64,000 nt of DNA from Ornithinibacillus halophilus (GCF_900129485.1 NZ_FQVW01000001.1:124001-188000); one strand, 5' to 3'; positions 37,113-47,304 are shown, numbered from the stretch's first letter. The notes: a model not told the origin generated them from the sequence alone. Translations and numbers: made by a program.

Positions 37113-37670
37113 ATGTCAGACGCTATATTAAAAGATAGTCAGGATAAAATGAAACAAGCCGTACAAGCATTCACAAGAAATTTAGCATCAGTTCGTGCAG
37201 GTCGAGCAAATCCTAGTTTATTAGATAGTGTATTTGTTGATTACTACGGTGCTTCCACACCATTGAATCAACTAGCAACGGTTACTGCTCCAGAAGCACG
37301 TCTTCTAGTAATTACTCCTTTTGATAAGACTGCAATAGGTGAAATTGAAAAGGCTATTCAAAAAGCTGATTTAGGTCTAGCTCCTTCAAGTGATGGTAAT
37401 GTTGTTCGCATTAACATTCCTACATTAACAGAAGAACGACGCAAAGATTTAGTTAAAGTTGTAGGTAAATATGCTGAAGAATCTAGAATTCAAGTCAGAA
37501 ATATCCGTAGAGATGCTAATGACCAATTAAAGAAAGCAGAAAAAAATGGCGATTTAACGGAAGATGAATTACGTATTGGGCAAGACGACGTTCAAAAAGA
37601 AACGGATAAACATATAGCTGAGATTGACCAAATTGCCAAAAATAAGGAAAAAGAAATATTAGAGGTTTAA
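37113..37670 (+). CDS. frr: ribosome recycling factor
   Basis: Splits post-termination ribosomes together with EF-G. It is 185 residues. [19 protein letters not shown] (about 20-38), [29 protein letters not shown] (about 107-123) and the C-terminal helix are all conserved. It begins two bases after pyrH and is followed by two hairpins. Confidence 0.98.
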   Translation: MSDAILKDSQDKMKQAVQAFTRNLASVRAGRANPSLLDSVFVDYYGASTPLNQLATVTAPEARLLVITPFDKTAIGEIEKAIQKADLGLAPSSDGNVVRINIPTLTEERRKDLVKVVGKYAEESRIQVRNIRRDANDQLKKAEKNGDLTEDELRIGQDDVQKETDKHIAEIDQIAKNKEKEILEV

Positions 37671-37671
37671 T

Positions 37672-37700
37672 ACACATATATTATATGTGTGGAACTTTTT
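37672..37700 (+). terminator. first hairpin after frr
   Basis: ACACATATA pairs with TATATGTGT (37672-37680 with 37682-37690; the central pairs must open as the loop). GGAAC and a six-T run follow. It is A-T-rich and therefore weak alone, but stands in tandem with the next hairpin. Confidence 0.5.
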
Positions 37701-37728
37701 TGGCATTGAATTAGAATGAATAATTCAT

Positions 37729-37762
37729 GGCCCTCTTGTTAATAAGGGGGCTTTTGTTTTCT
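37729..37762 (+). terminator. second terminator after frr
   Basis: GGCCCTCTT (37729-37737) pairs with AAGGGGGCT (37744-37752), nine pairs with two wobbles. TTTTGTTTT follows. It closes the rpsB-tsf-pyrH-frr unit. Confidence 0.8.
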
Positions 37763-37912
37763 TATTCAATACTTTATATTTAGTTTGTTTAATCTAGATA
37801 GTGGAATACTTTAAATGGATTACATTTTGTATAGATTAAGAAAATTGTTTTACATTAATAGTGTTCGGTTATACATAATTAGGAATAATCACCAGTGTTC
37901 GGAGGACAGATT

Positions 37913-38677
37913 ATGTCAATGAAACTTCCTTTTTTTAAGAATAAGCAAGTAAAAGAAGAAAATGTGTCAAATGACTTCGATAATATACCAAACCATGTTG
38001 CTATTATTATGGATGGGAATGGTCGGTGGGCTAAAAAAAGAGGGCTGCCGCGCATTGCTGGACATAAAGAAGGTATGGATGTGGTTAAAGACACGGTACA
38101 AACTGCTGTCGATTTCAATGTAAAAATTCTTACACTATTTGCCTTCTCAACGGAAAATTGGAAACGCCCGAAATCAGAAGTTGAGTACTTGATGAAGTTA
38201 CCTAAAGAATTTTTACATATTTACTTACCTGATATGATGAAAAACAATGTCCGAATTGAAACAATTGGTGATTTTAATGCGCTTCCTAACCATACAAAAG
38301 AAGCCGTTCAATATGCTAAAGATCAAACAAAAGATAATGATGGCTTAATATTGAATTTTGCTTTAAACTATGGAAGTAGATATGAAATCATGCGTGCAAT
38401 AAAATTAATATTATCAGATATAGAAGACGCTAAAATTAATCCTGATAAAATTGATGAAAATATATTTCAACAGTACTTATATACAAATGGATTGTCTGAC
38501 CCTGACTTACTAATTAGAACAAGCGGTGAACAGAGATTAAGTAATTTCTTGTTATGGCAATCGGCATATACAGAGTTCTGGTTTACAGATGCACTTTGGC
38601 CGGACTTTAGTCGAGATATATTCATTCAAGCACTCCAGGACTATCAACAACGAAAAAGACGTTATGGAGGAATATAA
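37913..38677 (+). CDS. uppS: isoprenyl (undecaprenyl diphosphate) synthase
   Basis: cis-Prenyltransferase that makes the C55 lipid carrier for peptidoglycan. The start ATG 37913 lies six bases after CGGAGGA; the GTG at 37895 is not preceded by one. It has 254 residues. HVAIIMDGNGRWAKKRGLPR (about 27-46) contains the catalytic Asp and the phosphate-binding loop. FAFSTENWKRP and the C-terminal DLLIRTSGEQRLSNFLLWQS also match the family. Confidence 0.97.
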   Translation: MSMKLPFFKNKQVKEENVSNDFDNIPNHVAIIMDGNGRWAKKRGLPRIAGHKEGMDVVKDTVQTAVDFNVKILTLFAFSTENWKRPKSEVEYLMKLPKEFLHIYLPDMMKNNVRIETIGDFNALPNHTKEAVQYAKDQTKDNDGLILNFALNYGSRYEIMRAIKLILSDIEDAKINPDKIDENIFQQYLYTNGLSDPDLLIRTSGEQRLSNFLLWQSAYTEFWFTDALWPDFSRDIFIQALQDYQQRKRRYGGI

Positions 38678-38692
38678 GGTGATGAACAGTAA

Positions 38693-39484
38693 ATGAAACA
38701 ACGAATTCTAACTGCTGTACTAGCATTAATCATTTTTATACCGCTTGTCATCTATGGAAACTGGCCGTTTCAACTATTTATCTACATAATCGCCACGATT
38801 GGATTGTTAGAATTACTTAAGATGCATAAGGTTCCTTTGTTTTCTTTCCCTTCAATTTTGGCTACCATTTTATTATGGGTTATGTTAGTTCCAGCAACAG
38901 ATCTAACTTCCGTTGCTGAACGGATGAATACTGCTGAAATTATTATGGTATTTGTCTTGTTGCTACTTGCATATACTGTATTAGTAAAAAATAAATTCTC
39001 TTTTGATGATGCGGGTTTTCTGTTATTAGCCGTACTCTATGTAGGGATGGGCTTTTATTATTTCTTGGAGACAAGAAGCGTTGAGAATGGACTAGCTACT
39101 ATCTTTTATGTTTTGCTAGTCGTATGGGCAACTGATACTGGAGCTTATTTTTCTGGGAGAGCATTAGGGAAAAACAAGCTTTGGCCAGAAATAAGCCCAA
39201 ACAAAACGATTGAAGGGGCTATTGGTGGGATAGTACTTGCAACTATTGTAGGTGTTGTTTTTCATTTAATTTTTCCACTCAATCAACCAATCTATATTAT
39301 AGTGGCTGTATCTATATTAGGTTCTATTTTTGGACAAATTGGTGATTTAGTTGAATCAGCATATAAACGCTTTTATGATGTAAAGGACTCCGGGAATATC
39401 TTGCCTGGACATGGTGGGATATTAGATCGCTTTGACAGTTTACTCTTTGTCTTTCCTGTGCTTCATTTCATTCAATTTATGTAG
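38693..39484 (+). CDS. cdsA: phosphatidate cytidylyltransferase
   Basis: Integral membrane enzyme that makes CDP-diacylglycerol, the precursor of phosphatidylglycerol and cardiolipin. It is 263 residues with about seven to eight hydrophobic helices. The signature is intact near the C-terminus: SAYKRFYDVKDSGNILPGHG then GILDRFDSL. The next gene in B. subtilis is dxr; here rseP follows after 74 bases. Confidence 0.97.
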   Translation: MKQRILTAVLALIIFIPLVIYGNWPFQLFIYIIATIGLLELLKMHKVPLFSFPSILATILLWVMLVPATDLTSVAERMNTAEIIMVFVLLLLAYTVLVKNKFSFDDAGFLLLAVLYVGMGFYYFLETRSVENGLATIFYVLLVVWATDTGAYFSGRALGKNKLWPEISPNKTIEGAIGGIVLATIVGVVFHLIFPLNQPIYIIVAVSILGSIFGQIGDLVESAYKRFYDVKDSGNILPGHGGILDRFDSLLFVFPVLHFIQFM

Positions 39485-39558
39485 TTCAGAACCTGTACTA
39501 GATTCCTAAATGGTTCATATTGATTTATTTTCTGCCCAATAAAGGAAGGTGTTTCTAT

Positions 39559-40824
39559 TTGAATACTGTAATTGCATTTATTTTTATGTTTGGATTATTA
39601 GTTTTTATTCACGAATTCGGCCATTTGATTTTTGCTAAGCGGGCAGGAATGCTGGCTAGAGAATTTGCTATTGGTTTTGGACCAAAGATTTTCGCGTTTA
39701 CCAAAAATGAAACGGTTTATACCATTCGATTACTGCCGATTGGTGGTTATGTTCGTGTAGCTGGGGAAGACCCAGAAATAATCGAGTTGAAACCAGGCCA
39801 TCATGTAGGACTAGAATTCAATGATTTTGGAAAAGTATCGAAAATAATCGTGAATAATAAATCAAAGCATCCAAACGCTAGAGTAATTGAGGTTGAACAC
39901 GTTGATTTGGATCACGATTTAGTTATTGAGGGCTATGAGATCGATGAACATGATGAAAAATTAACATTTGAAGTAGACAGTAAAGCATTTTTTGTAATGG
40001 ATGAAAGAGAAACTCAAATAGCTCCATATGATCGTCAATTTGCTTCAAAGTCACCTGGTCAAAAAGCGATGCAATTATTCGCAGGACCTATGATGAATTT
40101 TCTATTAGCGATAGTCATCTTCTTAATATTAGGTGTAGTTCAAGGTGTACCGGTAGAGGAAGCTAGAATGGGTGAAATTGTACAAGGCAGTCCTGCTGAA
40201 AAAGCTGGTTTTAAAGCAAATGATGAGGTCATTCAAATAGAAGATAACCCTGTCTCTACTTGGGAAGAGTTTACGACGATTGTTAGAGCAAACCCAAATG
40301 AACCGTTGGATGTAGTTGTTCTAAGAAATGGTCAGGAAGAAACCCTAACTGTAACTCCAAATGAGCAACGAATTGAAGAATTAGATGAAACGTATGGCCA
40401 GATTGGTGTTACTTTAGCATATGAAAAAACTTTCTTTGGAACGTTTACTTATGGCTTCCAACAAACGTATGATACAACAAAATTAATTTTAACTAATTTG
40501 GCGATGTTAGTTACTGGGCAGTTATCAATTGAAATGCTCTCTGGGCCTGTTGGTATATATGATGCAACAGATCAAGTTGTTCAAACTGGTTTTATGAATT
40601 TCTTGATGTGGACAGCGATTCTAAGTATAAATTTAGGAATCGTTAATTTAGTTCCGCTTCCTGCATTAGATGGTGGTCGTCTACTATTTGTAGGGCTAGA
40701 AGTTGTTCGTGGAAAGCCGTTAGAACCAGAAAGAGAAGGTATATTCCATCTTATTGGTTTTGCGTTATTAATGTTATTAATGATTATTGTTACTTGGAAT
40801 GATATTCAAAGACTATTCCTGTAA
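39559..40824 (+). CDS. rseP: intramembrane site-2 protease RseP/RasP
   Basis: Zinc metalloprotease that cuts anti-sigma factors and leftover signal peptides in the membrane. I place the start at TTG 39559, behind AAAGGAAGGTG; the ATG at 39520 lacks a site. It has 421 residues. The zinc motif HEFGH is at 18-22 in the first transmembrane helix. A PDZ domain (about 200-275) includes VQGSPAEKAGFKANDEVIQI. The second active-site motif NLVPLPALDGGRL lies about 363-375. Four transmembrane helices are visible. Confidence 0.96.
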   Translation: MNTVIAFIFMFGLLVFIHEFGHLIFAKRAGMLAREFAIGFGPKIFAFTKNETVYTIRLLPIGGYVRVAGEDPEIIELKPGHHVGLEFNDFGKVSKIIVNNKSKHPNARVIEVEHVDLDHDLVIEGYEIDEHDEKLTFEVDSKAFFVMDERETQIAPYDRQFASKSPGQKAMQLFAGPMMNFLLAIVIFLILGVVQGVPVEEARMGEIVQGSPAEKAGFKANDEVIQIEDNPVSTWEEFTTIVRANPNEPLDVVVLRNGQEETLTVTPNEQRIEELDETYGQIGVTLAYEKTFFGTFTYGFQQTYDTTKLILTNLAMLVTGQLSIEMLSGPVGIYDATDQVVQTGFMNFLMWTAILSINLGIVNLVPLPALDGGRLLFVGLEVVRGKPLEPEREGIFHLIGFALLMLLMIIVTWNDIQRLFL

Positions 40825-40927
40825 TTTACAAGTGTAGAATTATAAAGATTCTGCTCTATAATGTCGATAAATATGATAATATTATATAGAGATGCAATGA
40901 TTCTTGTATGACGAATCTTGCTACTAC

Positions 40928-40959
40928 AAACCCTTGTCTAATCCTTTTGACAAGGGTTT
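40928..40959 (+). terminator. perfect inverted repeat between rseP and polC
   Basis: AAACCCTTGTC (40928-40938) and GACAAGGGTTT (40949-40959) form an 11-bp perfect stem with a ten-base loop containing TTTT. Only CCATTATG follows, so there is no proper U-tract. The A-rich 5' arm could make it act on the opposite strand or as an mRNA end-stabiliser. Confidence 0.5.
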
Positions 40960-41012
40960 CCATTATGAATTAAATTATTTGCTTTCTGGTAAGTAACAGG
41001 GGGAATATAAAA

Positions 41013-44000
41013 TTGGACATTTCTAAATCAGAAAAAATGACTCATTTATTGAATCAGTTACAGATACCTAAAGATCATGTTGACACTTACTTTAAAGACA
41101 GCTCTTTAGAAAGATTAGAAGTATATAAAAAGCAAAAGTTATGGCATTTTTACATTCAAATTAAAAATGTCTTACCAGTCACTGTCTATCAACTATTCCT
41201 TCATAACCTGCAAAATTCTTTTAAAGAAATTGCTTCCATACGCTTAACGTTAATGAATGAAGTAAATAAAGTAGACAATGAAATACTTCTTGATTATTGG
41301 AACTATTTCTTGCAAAATACAGAGCTTCCACCAGCATATAAGGACTTAGTATTAGGCCAGACTCCAACGGTTACTAATAATAAGATTATGTTAACTGCTA
41401 GAAATGAGGCAGAAGGAAATTCCATTAAAAAAAGAATTCAAGATTCATTCAATGAGTTTTGTAAAACAATTGGATTTCCACAATATTGGATTGAAACTGA
41501 AATTACTGAACAACATGAAGCCATCCAACAATTTAAAGAACAACAAGCTAAAGAAGATCAACAGATGGTTCTAAAAACGATACATGAAAAAGAAAAAAGA
41601 GATCAAGAACGTGATTCAAAAGAACAAAATAAACCATTTATGCTTGGTTATAAAATCCAAGATGAACTTATTAAAATGGCTGAAATACAAGATGAAGAAC
41701 GTAGAAAAGCTGTTCAGGGTTATGTATTTGATGTTGAAGTTAGAAAACTACGTTCAGGAAGAAGTTTACTCATTGTTAAAGCTACGGATTATACCGATTC
41801 ACTACAAATAAAGATGTTTTCTAAAGGTGAAGATGATGCTGCTCAATTTGATCAATTGAAAAAAGGAATGTGGATCAAAGCAAGGGGTAGTATTCAAACA
41901 GATATGTATTCTAATGAACTTGCAATGATGGCAAACGACATTAACGAGGTTAAAGTAGAAACGAGAAAAGATAGTGCTGAAGAAGATGAAAAACGCGTGG
42001 AGTTTCACGCTCATACAACGATGAGTCAAATGGATGCTGTTATTTCACCTGGACGATTGGTAGAACAAGCAGCTAAATGGGGTCATAAAGCTGTTGCTAT
42101 TACTGATCATGCTGGTGTACAAGGTTTTCCAGAGGCTCATGGTGCTGGTCAAAAGCATGGAATTAAAGTGCTTTATGGTGTAGAAGCAAACTTAGTCGAT
42201 GATGGTGTTCCAATTGCATATAATGAGAAAGATGTTGACTTAGAGACAGGAAGTTATATAGTATTTGACGTTGAAACAACAGGTCTCTCTGCAGTATATG
42301 ACACAATTATTGAGTTAGCTGCAGTGAGAATAGAACAAGGAGAAATTGTCGATAGATTTGAGTCGTTTGCTAACCCGCATCACCCATTATCACAAACGAC
42401 AACCGATTTAACTGGGATTACAGATGATATGGTAAAAGATGCTCCTGAAGTAGAAGATGTGTTAAAAGATTTCCATGAGTGGTGTGGAGATGGCATATTA
42501 GTCGCACATAATGCTAGCTTCGATATGGGCTTTCTAAATCAAGGTTATAGTAAAATTGGTTATGAAAAAGCACCGAATCCAGTTATTGATACTTTAGAAC
42601 TTGCTAGATTCTTATTCCCAGAATTAAAAAATCATCGTTTAAATACGCTATGTAAACACTTAGACATTGAGTTAACACAGCACCACCGTGCCATTTATGA
42701 TGCGGAGGCAACGGGTTACTTATTATGGAAATTAGTACAGGGGTTATTACAAAAAGAAATTACAAATCATTTGGAATTGAATAATCATATGGGCGAGGGA
42801 AATGCATATCAACGATCTAGACCATATCATTGTACATTAATTGCTCAAACACAAGAAGGTTTGAAGAATTTGTACAAGATTATCTCTCATGCACATATCG
42901 ACTATTTTTATAGAGTTCCAAGAGTTCCTAGGTCACTTTTAACAAAACTAAGAGATGGAATTTTAGTTGGTTCTGCCTGTGACAAAGGGGAAGTATTTGA
43001 GACGATGATGCAGAAGTCTGCTGAGGAAGCAGAGAAAGTTGCAGAGTTTTATGATTATATTGAAGTACAACCTCCTAGCAATTACGCTCACTTAATTGAA
43101 AAGGATCTTGTTCAAAATGATGCTCAAGTTTTAGATATTATCAACAAATTAGTTGAATTAGGCACACGTATGAATAAAAAAGTAATAGCTTCAGGGAATG
43201 TTCATTATATCGATGAACATGAAAAGGCGTATCGTCAAATATTAATTGCTTCACAAGCAGGAAATCCGCTTAATCGTCAAACTTTGCCGGGTACACCTTT
43301 TAGAACAACAAACGAAATGCTTGAATGCTTCCAATTCTTAGGTGAAGAGAAGGCTTATGAAATAGTAGTTACGAATACGCAAAATTTAGCAGATGAAATA
43401 GAGGAAATCTCTCCAGTTAAAGACGGACTATTCACACCAACTATTGAAGGTGCCGATCAAGAAATGAGAGATTTATGCTATACCCGTGCCAAAAAAATAT
43501 ACGGTGAACCAGTTCCAAAAATTGTAGTTGATCGATTAGAAAAGGAATTGGATAGTATTATTAGCAATGGCTTCTCAGTTATTTATTTAATCTCTCAAAA
43601 GTTAGTTAAGAAGTCCCTAGACGATGGTTATTTAGTAGGTTCTCGTGGATCAGTTGGATCTTCTTTTGTAGCAACGATGACAGAGATAACGGAAGTAAAT
43701 CCACTTCCACCACATTATGTGTGTCCAAGTTGTCATCATAATGAATTTATTACAGATGGTTCAGTTGGTAGTGGATTTGACTTGCCAGATAAAAACTGTC
43801 CCAACTGTTCTGAAGAATTAACGAAAGATGGACAAGATATCCCATTTGAAACGTTTTTGGGCTTTAAAGGAGATAAAGTACCTGATATTGATTTAAACTT
43901 CTCAGGTGAATATCAACCAGAAGCACACAATTATACGAAAGTGTTATTTGGTGAGGATTATGTTTATCGTGCAGGTACAATTGGTACGATAGCAGAAAAG

Positions 44001-45302
44001 ACAGCATATGGGTACGTGAAAGGTTATCAATCGGATAAACAACTTGTGTACAAACAAGCAGAAATTGACCGATTAGTTCAAGGGTGTACTGGAGTAAAAA
44101 GAACGACAGGACAGCACCCAGGGGGGATCATTGTAGTACCGGATGATAAAGAAATTTACGATTTTACTCCAATCCAATTCCCAGCTGATGATCGTAAAAG
44201 TGCATGGAAAACGACACACTTTGATTTCCATTCCATTCATGATAACTTGTTAAAACTTGATATACTTGGACACGATGATCCGACTGTTATTCGTATGCTG
44301 CAGGATTTGAGTGGGATTGATCCAAAAACAATTCCAACAGATGACAAAGAAGTTATGAAAATATTTTCTGGTACAGAATCACTAGGAGTTTCACCAGAGC
44401 AGATAAATTGTAAAACAGGAACTTTAGGTGTACCTGAGTTTGGAACGAAATTTGTTCGTCAAATGTTAGAGGATACAAAACCATCAACTTTCGCAGAACT
44501 TGTCATTATTTCAGGTTTATCACACGGAACCGATGTATGGTTAGGAAATGCACAGGAATTAATTAATGATGGTATTTGTGAATTACCTGATGTTATTGGT
44601 TGTCGTGATGATATTATGGTATATCTAATGCACAAAGGCTTAGAAGCATCTCTTGCTTTTAAAATCATGGAATTTGTACGTAAAGGGAAAGGTCTACAAG
44701 ATGAGTGGATCTTAGAAATGAAAAAACACGGGGTGCCTGATTGGTATATTGAGTCTTGTAAAAAAATCAAATATATGTTCCCTAAAGCCCATGCTGCTGC
44801 GTATGTATTAATGGCTGTTCGCATTGCATACTTTAAAGTACATTATCCGATTTATTTCTATGCTGCTTATTTTTCAGTACGAGCTGGTGACTTTGATTTA
44901 AATACAATGGTTAAAGGGTCAGATGCGATTCGTAAGCGTATTGAAGAAATTGCTGTAAAAGGAAATGATGCATCACCGAAAGAGAAAAACTTACTAACTG
45001 TACTTGAGATTGCTTTAGAAATGTGTGAACGTGGTTTCTCATTCCAAAAAGTTGATTTATATAAGTCAAAAGCTACGGAATTTGTAGTTGATGGAAATTC
45101 ATTAATTCCACCGTTTAACGCTGTTGATGGACTAGGCACAAATGCTGCAATTAACATTGTAAATGTTAGAGAAGATGGAGAATTTTTATCAAAAGAAGAC
45201 CTACGCACTCGAAGTAAAATCTCAAAAACCGTTCTTGAATATTTAGACAACCACGGTTGTTTAGAAGGAATGGAAGAGAAAAACCAATTATCTCTTTTTT
45301 AA
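41013..45302 (+). CDS. polC: DNA polymerase III alpha subunit PolC
   Basis: Gram-positive replicative polymerase with built-in proofreading. It is 1429 residues. Domains in order: an N-terminal helical domain, an OB fold (about 225-320), and a PHP domain starting at [14 protein letters not shown] (about 330). A DEDD exonuclease is inserted (D419 and E421 in VFDVETTGL), followed by the rest of PHP. A zinc ribbon (CPSCHH then CPNCSE, about 903-930) leads to the polymerase active site D958/D960 in [15 protein letters not shown]. The start is TTG 41013 behind CAGGGGGAA. In B. subtilis proS precedes polC; here it does not. Confidence 0.98.
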   Translation: MDISKSEKMTHLLNQLQIPKDHVDTYFKDSSLERLEVYKKQKLWHFYIQIKNVLPVTVYQLFLHNLQNSFKEIASIRLTLMNEVNKVDNEILLDYWNYFLQNTELPPAYKDLVLGQTPTVTNNKIMLTARNEAEGNSIKKRIQDSFNEFCKTIGFPQYWIETEITEQHEAIQQFKEQQAKEDQQMVLKTIHEKEKRDQERDSKEQNKPFMLGYKIQDELIKMAEIQDEERRKAVQGYVFDVEVRKLRSGRSLLIVKATDYTDSLQIKMFSKGEDDAAQFDQLKKGMWIKARGSIQTDMYSNELAMMANDINEVKVETRKDSAEEDEKRVEFHAHTTMSQMDAVISPGRLVEQAAKWGHKAVAITDHAGVQGFPEAHGAGQKHGIKVLYGVEANLVDDGVPIAYNEKDVDLETGSYIVFDVETTGLSAVYDTIIELAAVRIEQGEIVDRFESFANPHHPLSQTTTDLTGITDDMVKDAPEVEDVLKDFHEWCGDGILVAHNASFDMGFLNQGYSKIGYEKAPNPVIDTLELARFLFPELKNHRLNTLCKHLDIELTQHHRAIYDAEATGYLLWKLVQGLLQKEITNHLELNNHMGEGNAYQRSRPYHCTLIAQTQEGLKNLYKIISHAHIDYFYRVPRVPRSLLTKLRDGILVGSACDKGEVFETMMQKSAEEAEKVAEFYDYIEVQPPSNYAHLIEKDLVQNDAQVLDIINKLVELGTRMNKKVIASGNVHYIDEHEKAYRQILIASQAGNPLNRQTLPGTPFRTTNEMLECFQFLGEEKAYEIVVTNTQNLADEIEEISPVKDGLFTPTIEGADQEMRDLCYTRAKKIYGEPVPKIVVDRLEKELDSIISNGFSVIYLISQKLVKKSLDDGYLVGSRGSVGSSFVATMTEITEVNPLPPHYVCPSCHHNEFITDGSVGSGFDLPDKNCPNCSEELTKDGQDIPFETFLGFKGDKVPDIDLNFSGEYQPEAHNYTKVLFGEDYVYRAGTIGTIAEKTAYGYVKGYQSDKQLVYKQAEIDRLVQGCTGVKRTTGQHPGGIIVVPDDKEIYDFTPIQFPADDRKSAWKTTHFDFHSIHDNLLKLDILGHDDPTVIRMLQDLSGIDPKTIPTDDKEVMKIFSGTESLGVSPEQINCKTGTLGVPEFGTKFVRQMLEDTKPSTFAELVIISGLSHGTDVWLGNAQELINDGICELPDVIGCRDDIMVYLMHKGLEASLAFKIMEFVRKGKGLQDEWILEMKKHGVPDWYIESCKKIKYMFPKAHAAAYVLMAVRIAYFKVHYPIYFYAAYFSVRAGDFDLNTMVKGSDAIRKRIEEIAVKGNDASPKEKNLLTVLEIALEMCERGFSFQKVDLYKSKATEFVVDGNSLIPPFNAVDGLGTNAAINIVNVREDGEFLSKEDLRTRSKISKTVLEYLDNHGCLEGMEEKNQLSLF

Positions 45303-45320
45303 TGAATATTTATTCTAACA

Positions 45321-45377
45321 ATCCGAATTAATTTTGATCAGGTTCTACCCTGATCAAAGTTGGTTTGGATTTTTTAT
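45321..45377 (+). terminator. two-tier terminator after polC
   Basis: An inner 10-bp perfect stem pairs TTTGATCAGG (45333-45342) with CCTGATCAAA (45349-45358). An outer stem pairs ATCCGAA with TTTGGAT near 45321 and 45364. A six-T run follows. Confidence 0.88.
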
Positions 45378-45435
45378 ATACTGTACATTTTCTTGATTTT
45401 CAACAATAAGTCTTCATAAATTCTAGTTAGCAAAA

Positions 45436-45465
45436 TTGTTAAATGATTATGATATCTGTTATAAT
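45436..45465 (+). promoter_or_regulatory. extended -10 SigmaA promoter of the RsbR-like gene
   Basis: -35 TTGTTA (4/6), an 18-bp spacer, and a perfect -10 TATAAT with an extended-10 TG two bases upstream (45457-45458). A start near 45472 leaves about 60 bases of leader. Confidence 0.65.
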
Positions 45466-45533
45466 AATTTTGATATTTAAAAACTTTGTATACAATGTAG
45501 TTTTCTTAACAAAAAATAAGGAAGTGATTAGTA

Positions 45534-46415
45534 GTGGATTCTACTTTTAAAGATGTTGAGGATGTTCGAAAGTTTTTATTAAATAATAGGCAGTCTTTTG
45601 AAGGAAAATTACTTAGTGAAGCAGTAAATGTCCGTGATAAAATAGATGAGATTCATCTAATTGGTAATATAAATTTATTAACGAACGCTTATAAATTAAT
45701 TCTACTAGTTGTAGATGAAAAGGTTGATGATGTTAAAGAATTTGCTGAACAAGAAGGGATTGTTTGGGCGAAATATAATTTAACATTAGCGTTCAAAATA
45801 GAATGGATACAGGCGATTAGAAGAACATTATGGCATTTCCTTAACCAATACGATCAAATAAATGATAAAGATCGACCAAATCAAGAAATCTATAATATGG
45901 CAAGTAAAGTAAATGACTTAATTGACCAATTCTTAAATGGTTTCTTTATTAGTTACTCTAGATATAAGGATGAATTAATTGAATCACAAAGAAAAATGGT
46001 GGAAAAACTCTCCGTCCCGATTATTCCAATTACTAAAACGGTAAGTATTCTACCATTAATAGGAACCATTGATTCCTATCGTGCAAACATTATCGAGGAG
46101 AAAATTTTGTTAGAGGTAGGAAAATTAAGAATCCAAAAGTTAATTTTAGATTTATCAGGTATTGCAGAAATGGATACAGAGGCTATTCACCTGTTTCTAA
46201 AAGTATTAGATGGTGTATCGATGATGGGAAGTGAAGTAGTTATTACAGGGATGAGACCAGAAATTGTTCGTCAAATGGTTGAGTTAGATATTAACTTTGG
46301 GGCAAAAGCAAAAACAAAAGGATCCCTACAAAAAGCACTTAAAGAAGATTTGGAATTAGAACAATCAAATAAACTAAACTCACTAATCCCTTCTGAACCA
46401 CTTGATACTAAATAA
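45534..46415 (+). CDS. RsbR-type STAS domain protein
   Basis: 293 residues. The N-terminal part (about 1-150) is helical, as in RsbR co-antagonists, which carry a non-haem globin-like sensor. The C-terminal STAS domain (about 160-275) includes SVPIIPITKTVSILPLIGTI, LILDLSGIAEMDTEAIH with the D214-T215 pair where RsbR proteins are phosphorylated, and VVITGMRPEIVRQMVELDI. RsbR proteins form stressosomes with RsbS and RsbT upstream of SigmaB. No rsbS, rsbT or sigB lies in this window. The gene stands alone, with its own promoter and flanking terminators, between polC and rimP. Family assignment is good; stressosome membership is inferred. Confidence 0.82.
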   Translation: MDSTFKDVEDVRKFLLNNRQSFEGKLLSEAVNVRDKIDEIHLIGNINLLTNAYKLILLVVDEKVDDVKEFAEQEGIVWAKYNLTLAFKIEWIQAIRRTLWHFLNQYDQINDKDRPNQEIYNMASKVNDLIDQFLNGFFISYSRYKDELIESQRKMVEKLSVPIIPITKTVSILPLIGTIDSYRANIIEEKILLEVGKLRIQKLILDLSGIAEMDTEAIHLFLKVLDGVSMMGSEVVITGMRPEIVRQMVELDINFGAKAKTKGSLQKALKEDLELEQSNKLNSLIPSEPLDTK

Positions 46416-46523
46416 CATCTACATATATATTAAGTAAGTATCTACTAAGCTTATTTGAACTTCTTGCATGAAAAGAATTATTATGATATTCTAATATTGT
46501 GAGTGTTGATATGAACGGCTTAT

Positions 46524-46550
46524 GGAGTGGGGTTCGCCCCACTCCTTCTT
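46524..46550 (+). terminator. UUCG-capped hairpin
   Basis: GGAGTGGGG (46524-46532) and CCCCACTCC (46537-46545) form a perfect 9-bp stem closed by the very stable TTCG tetraloop. TTCTTCAT follows. The tail is a weak U-tract, but the stem is strong; it probably ends the RsbR-like transcript. Confidence 0.7.
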
Positions 46551-46573
46551 CATACATACTAACCCGACTAACT

Positions 46574-46602
46574 CCCTTGCCTTACTATCGGCAAGGGTTT
46601 TA
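46574..46602 (+). terminator. second terminator ahead of rimP
   Basis: CCCTTGCC (46574-46581) pairs with GGCAAGGG (46590-46597), eight perfect pairs, and TTTTAT follows. It stands in tandem with the UUCG hairpin. Confidence 0.75.
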
Positions 46603-46818
46603 TATTGGTAGTGGTTTTATCGCGCTCTGTAGATACATACTTCTGAAATGATGAAAAAGTGTAAAATTGTCCATAATAAGGATACCTAAGATAGTGCAAG
46701 AGACTGCTTAGAAAAAATGGTCTAACCATTTTGGTGATTCAGGTTCAGAAAAAAGGCACTAAGAGAATAAGGGCGGTAATGAAATCCTGTTCTATTTACC
46801 TAGTAAAGGAGGATCATC

Positions 46819-47289
46819 TTGAGTTCTAGCGTAGTAAAGACAACAGAAGAATTAGTGAAACCAATTGTTGAAGAAAAGAATTTGGAATTAGTAGATGTAG
46901 AATATGTTAAAGAAGGTAAAAATTGGTTTTTGCGTGTATACATTGATAAAGATGGTGGAGTAGATATAAGTGAATGTGGTGAGGTATCTGAATTACTAAG
47001 CAGCAAGTTAGATGAGACGGACCCTATAAAAGACCCATATTTTCTAGAAGTATCCTCACCAGGTGTGGAACGGCCATTAAAATCAAAATCAGATTTTGCT
47101 AGTAACATTAATAAGAATGTCTATGTAAAACTATATGAACCAATTAATGGCGATAAAGAATATCAGGGAACATTATTAAAATTTACGAATGATATTGCCA
47201 CCATTGAATACAAAGTAAAAACTCAAAAGAAACAAGTGGACATTCCATTTGATAAAATTGCTAAAGCGAGATTGGCAGTTGTATTATAA
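46819..47289 (+). CDS. rimP: ribosome maturation factor RimP
   Basis: Helps assemble the 30S subunit. It is 156 residues with the two-domain RimP fold. Conserved segments: VDVEYVKEGKNWFLRVYID (about 25-43), DPIKDPYFLEVSSPGVERPL (about 71-90) and the C-terminal SH3-like LLKFTNDIATIEYKVK. The start is TTG 46819 behind AAAGGAGGATC. It is first of the rimP-nusA-infB cluster. Confidence 0.96.
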   Translation: MSSSVVKTTEELVKPIVEEKNLELVDVEYVKEGKNWFLRVYIDKDGGVDISECGEVSELLSSKLDETDPIKDPYFLEVSSPGVERPLKSKSDFASNINKNVYVKLYEPINGDKEYQGTLLKFTNDIATIEYKVKTQKKQVDIPFDKIAKARLAVVL

Positions 47290-47304
47290 AGGGGGAAAAG
47301 AAAA

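Larger units (their letters stand above)
46416..46818 (+). other. 403-bp intergenic region between the RsbR-like gene and rimP
   Basis: No coding frame is supported. It holds two terminator-like hairpins (46524-46548 and 46574-46602) and a weak SigmaA-like promoter: TTGTCC at 46667-46672, 17 bp, GATAGT at 46690-46695. An 8-bp hairpin AAAATGGT/ACCATTTT (46714-46732) follows, ahead of the rimP SD AAAGGAGG. Confidence 0.6.

Noticed and set aside
44459-45250. Two minus-strand open frames of about 121 and 127 codons inside polC
   Set aside because: They lie wholly within conserved polymerase coding sequence and have the composition expected of antisense frames. No independent signals.
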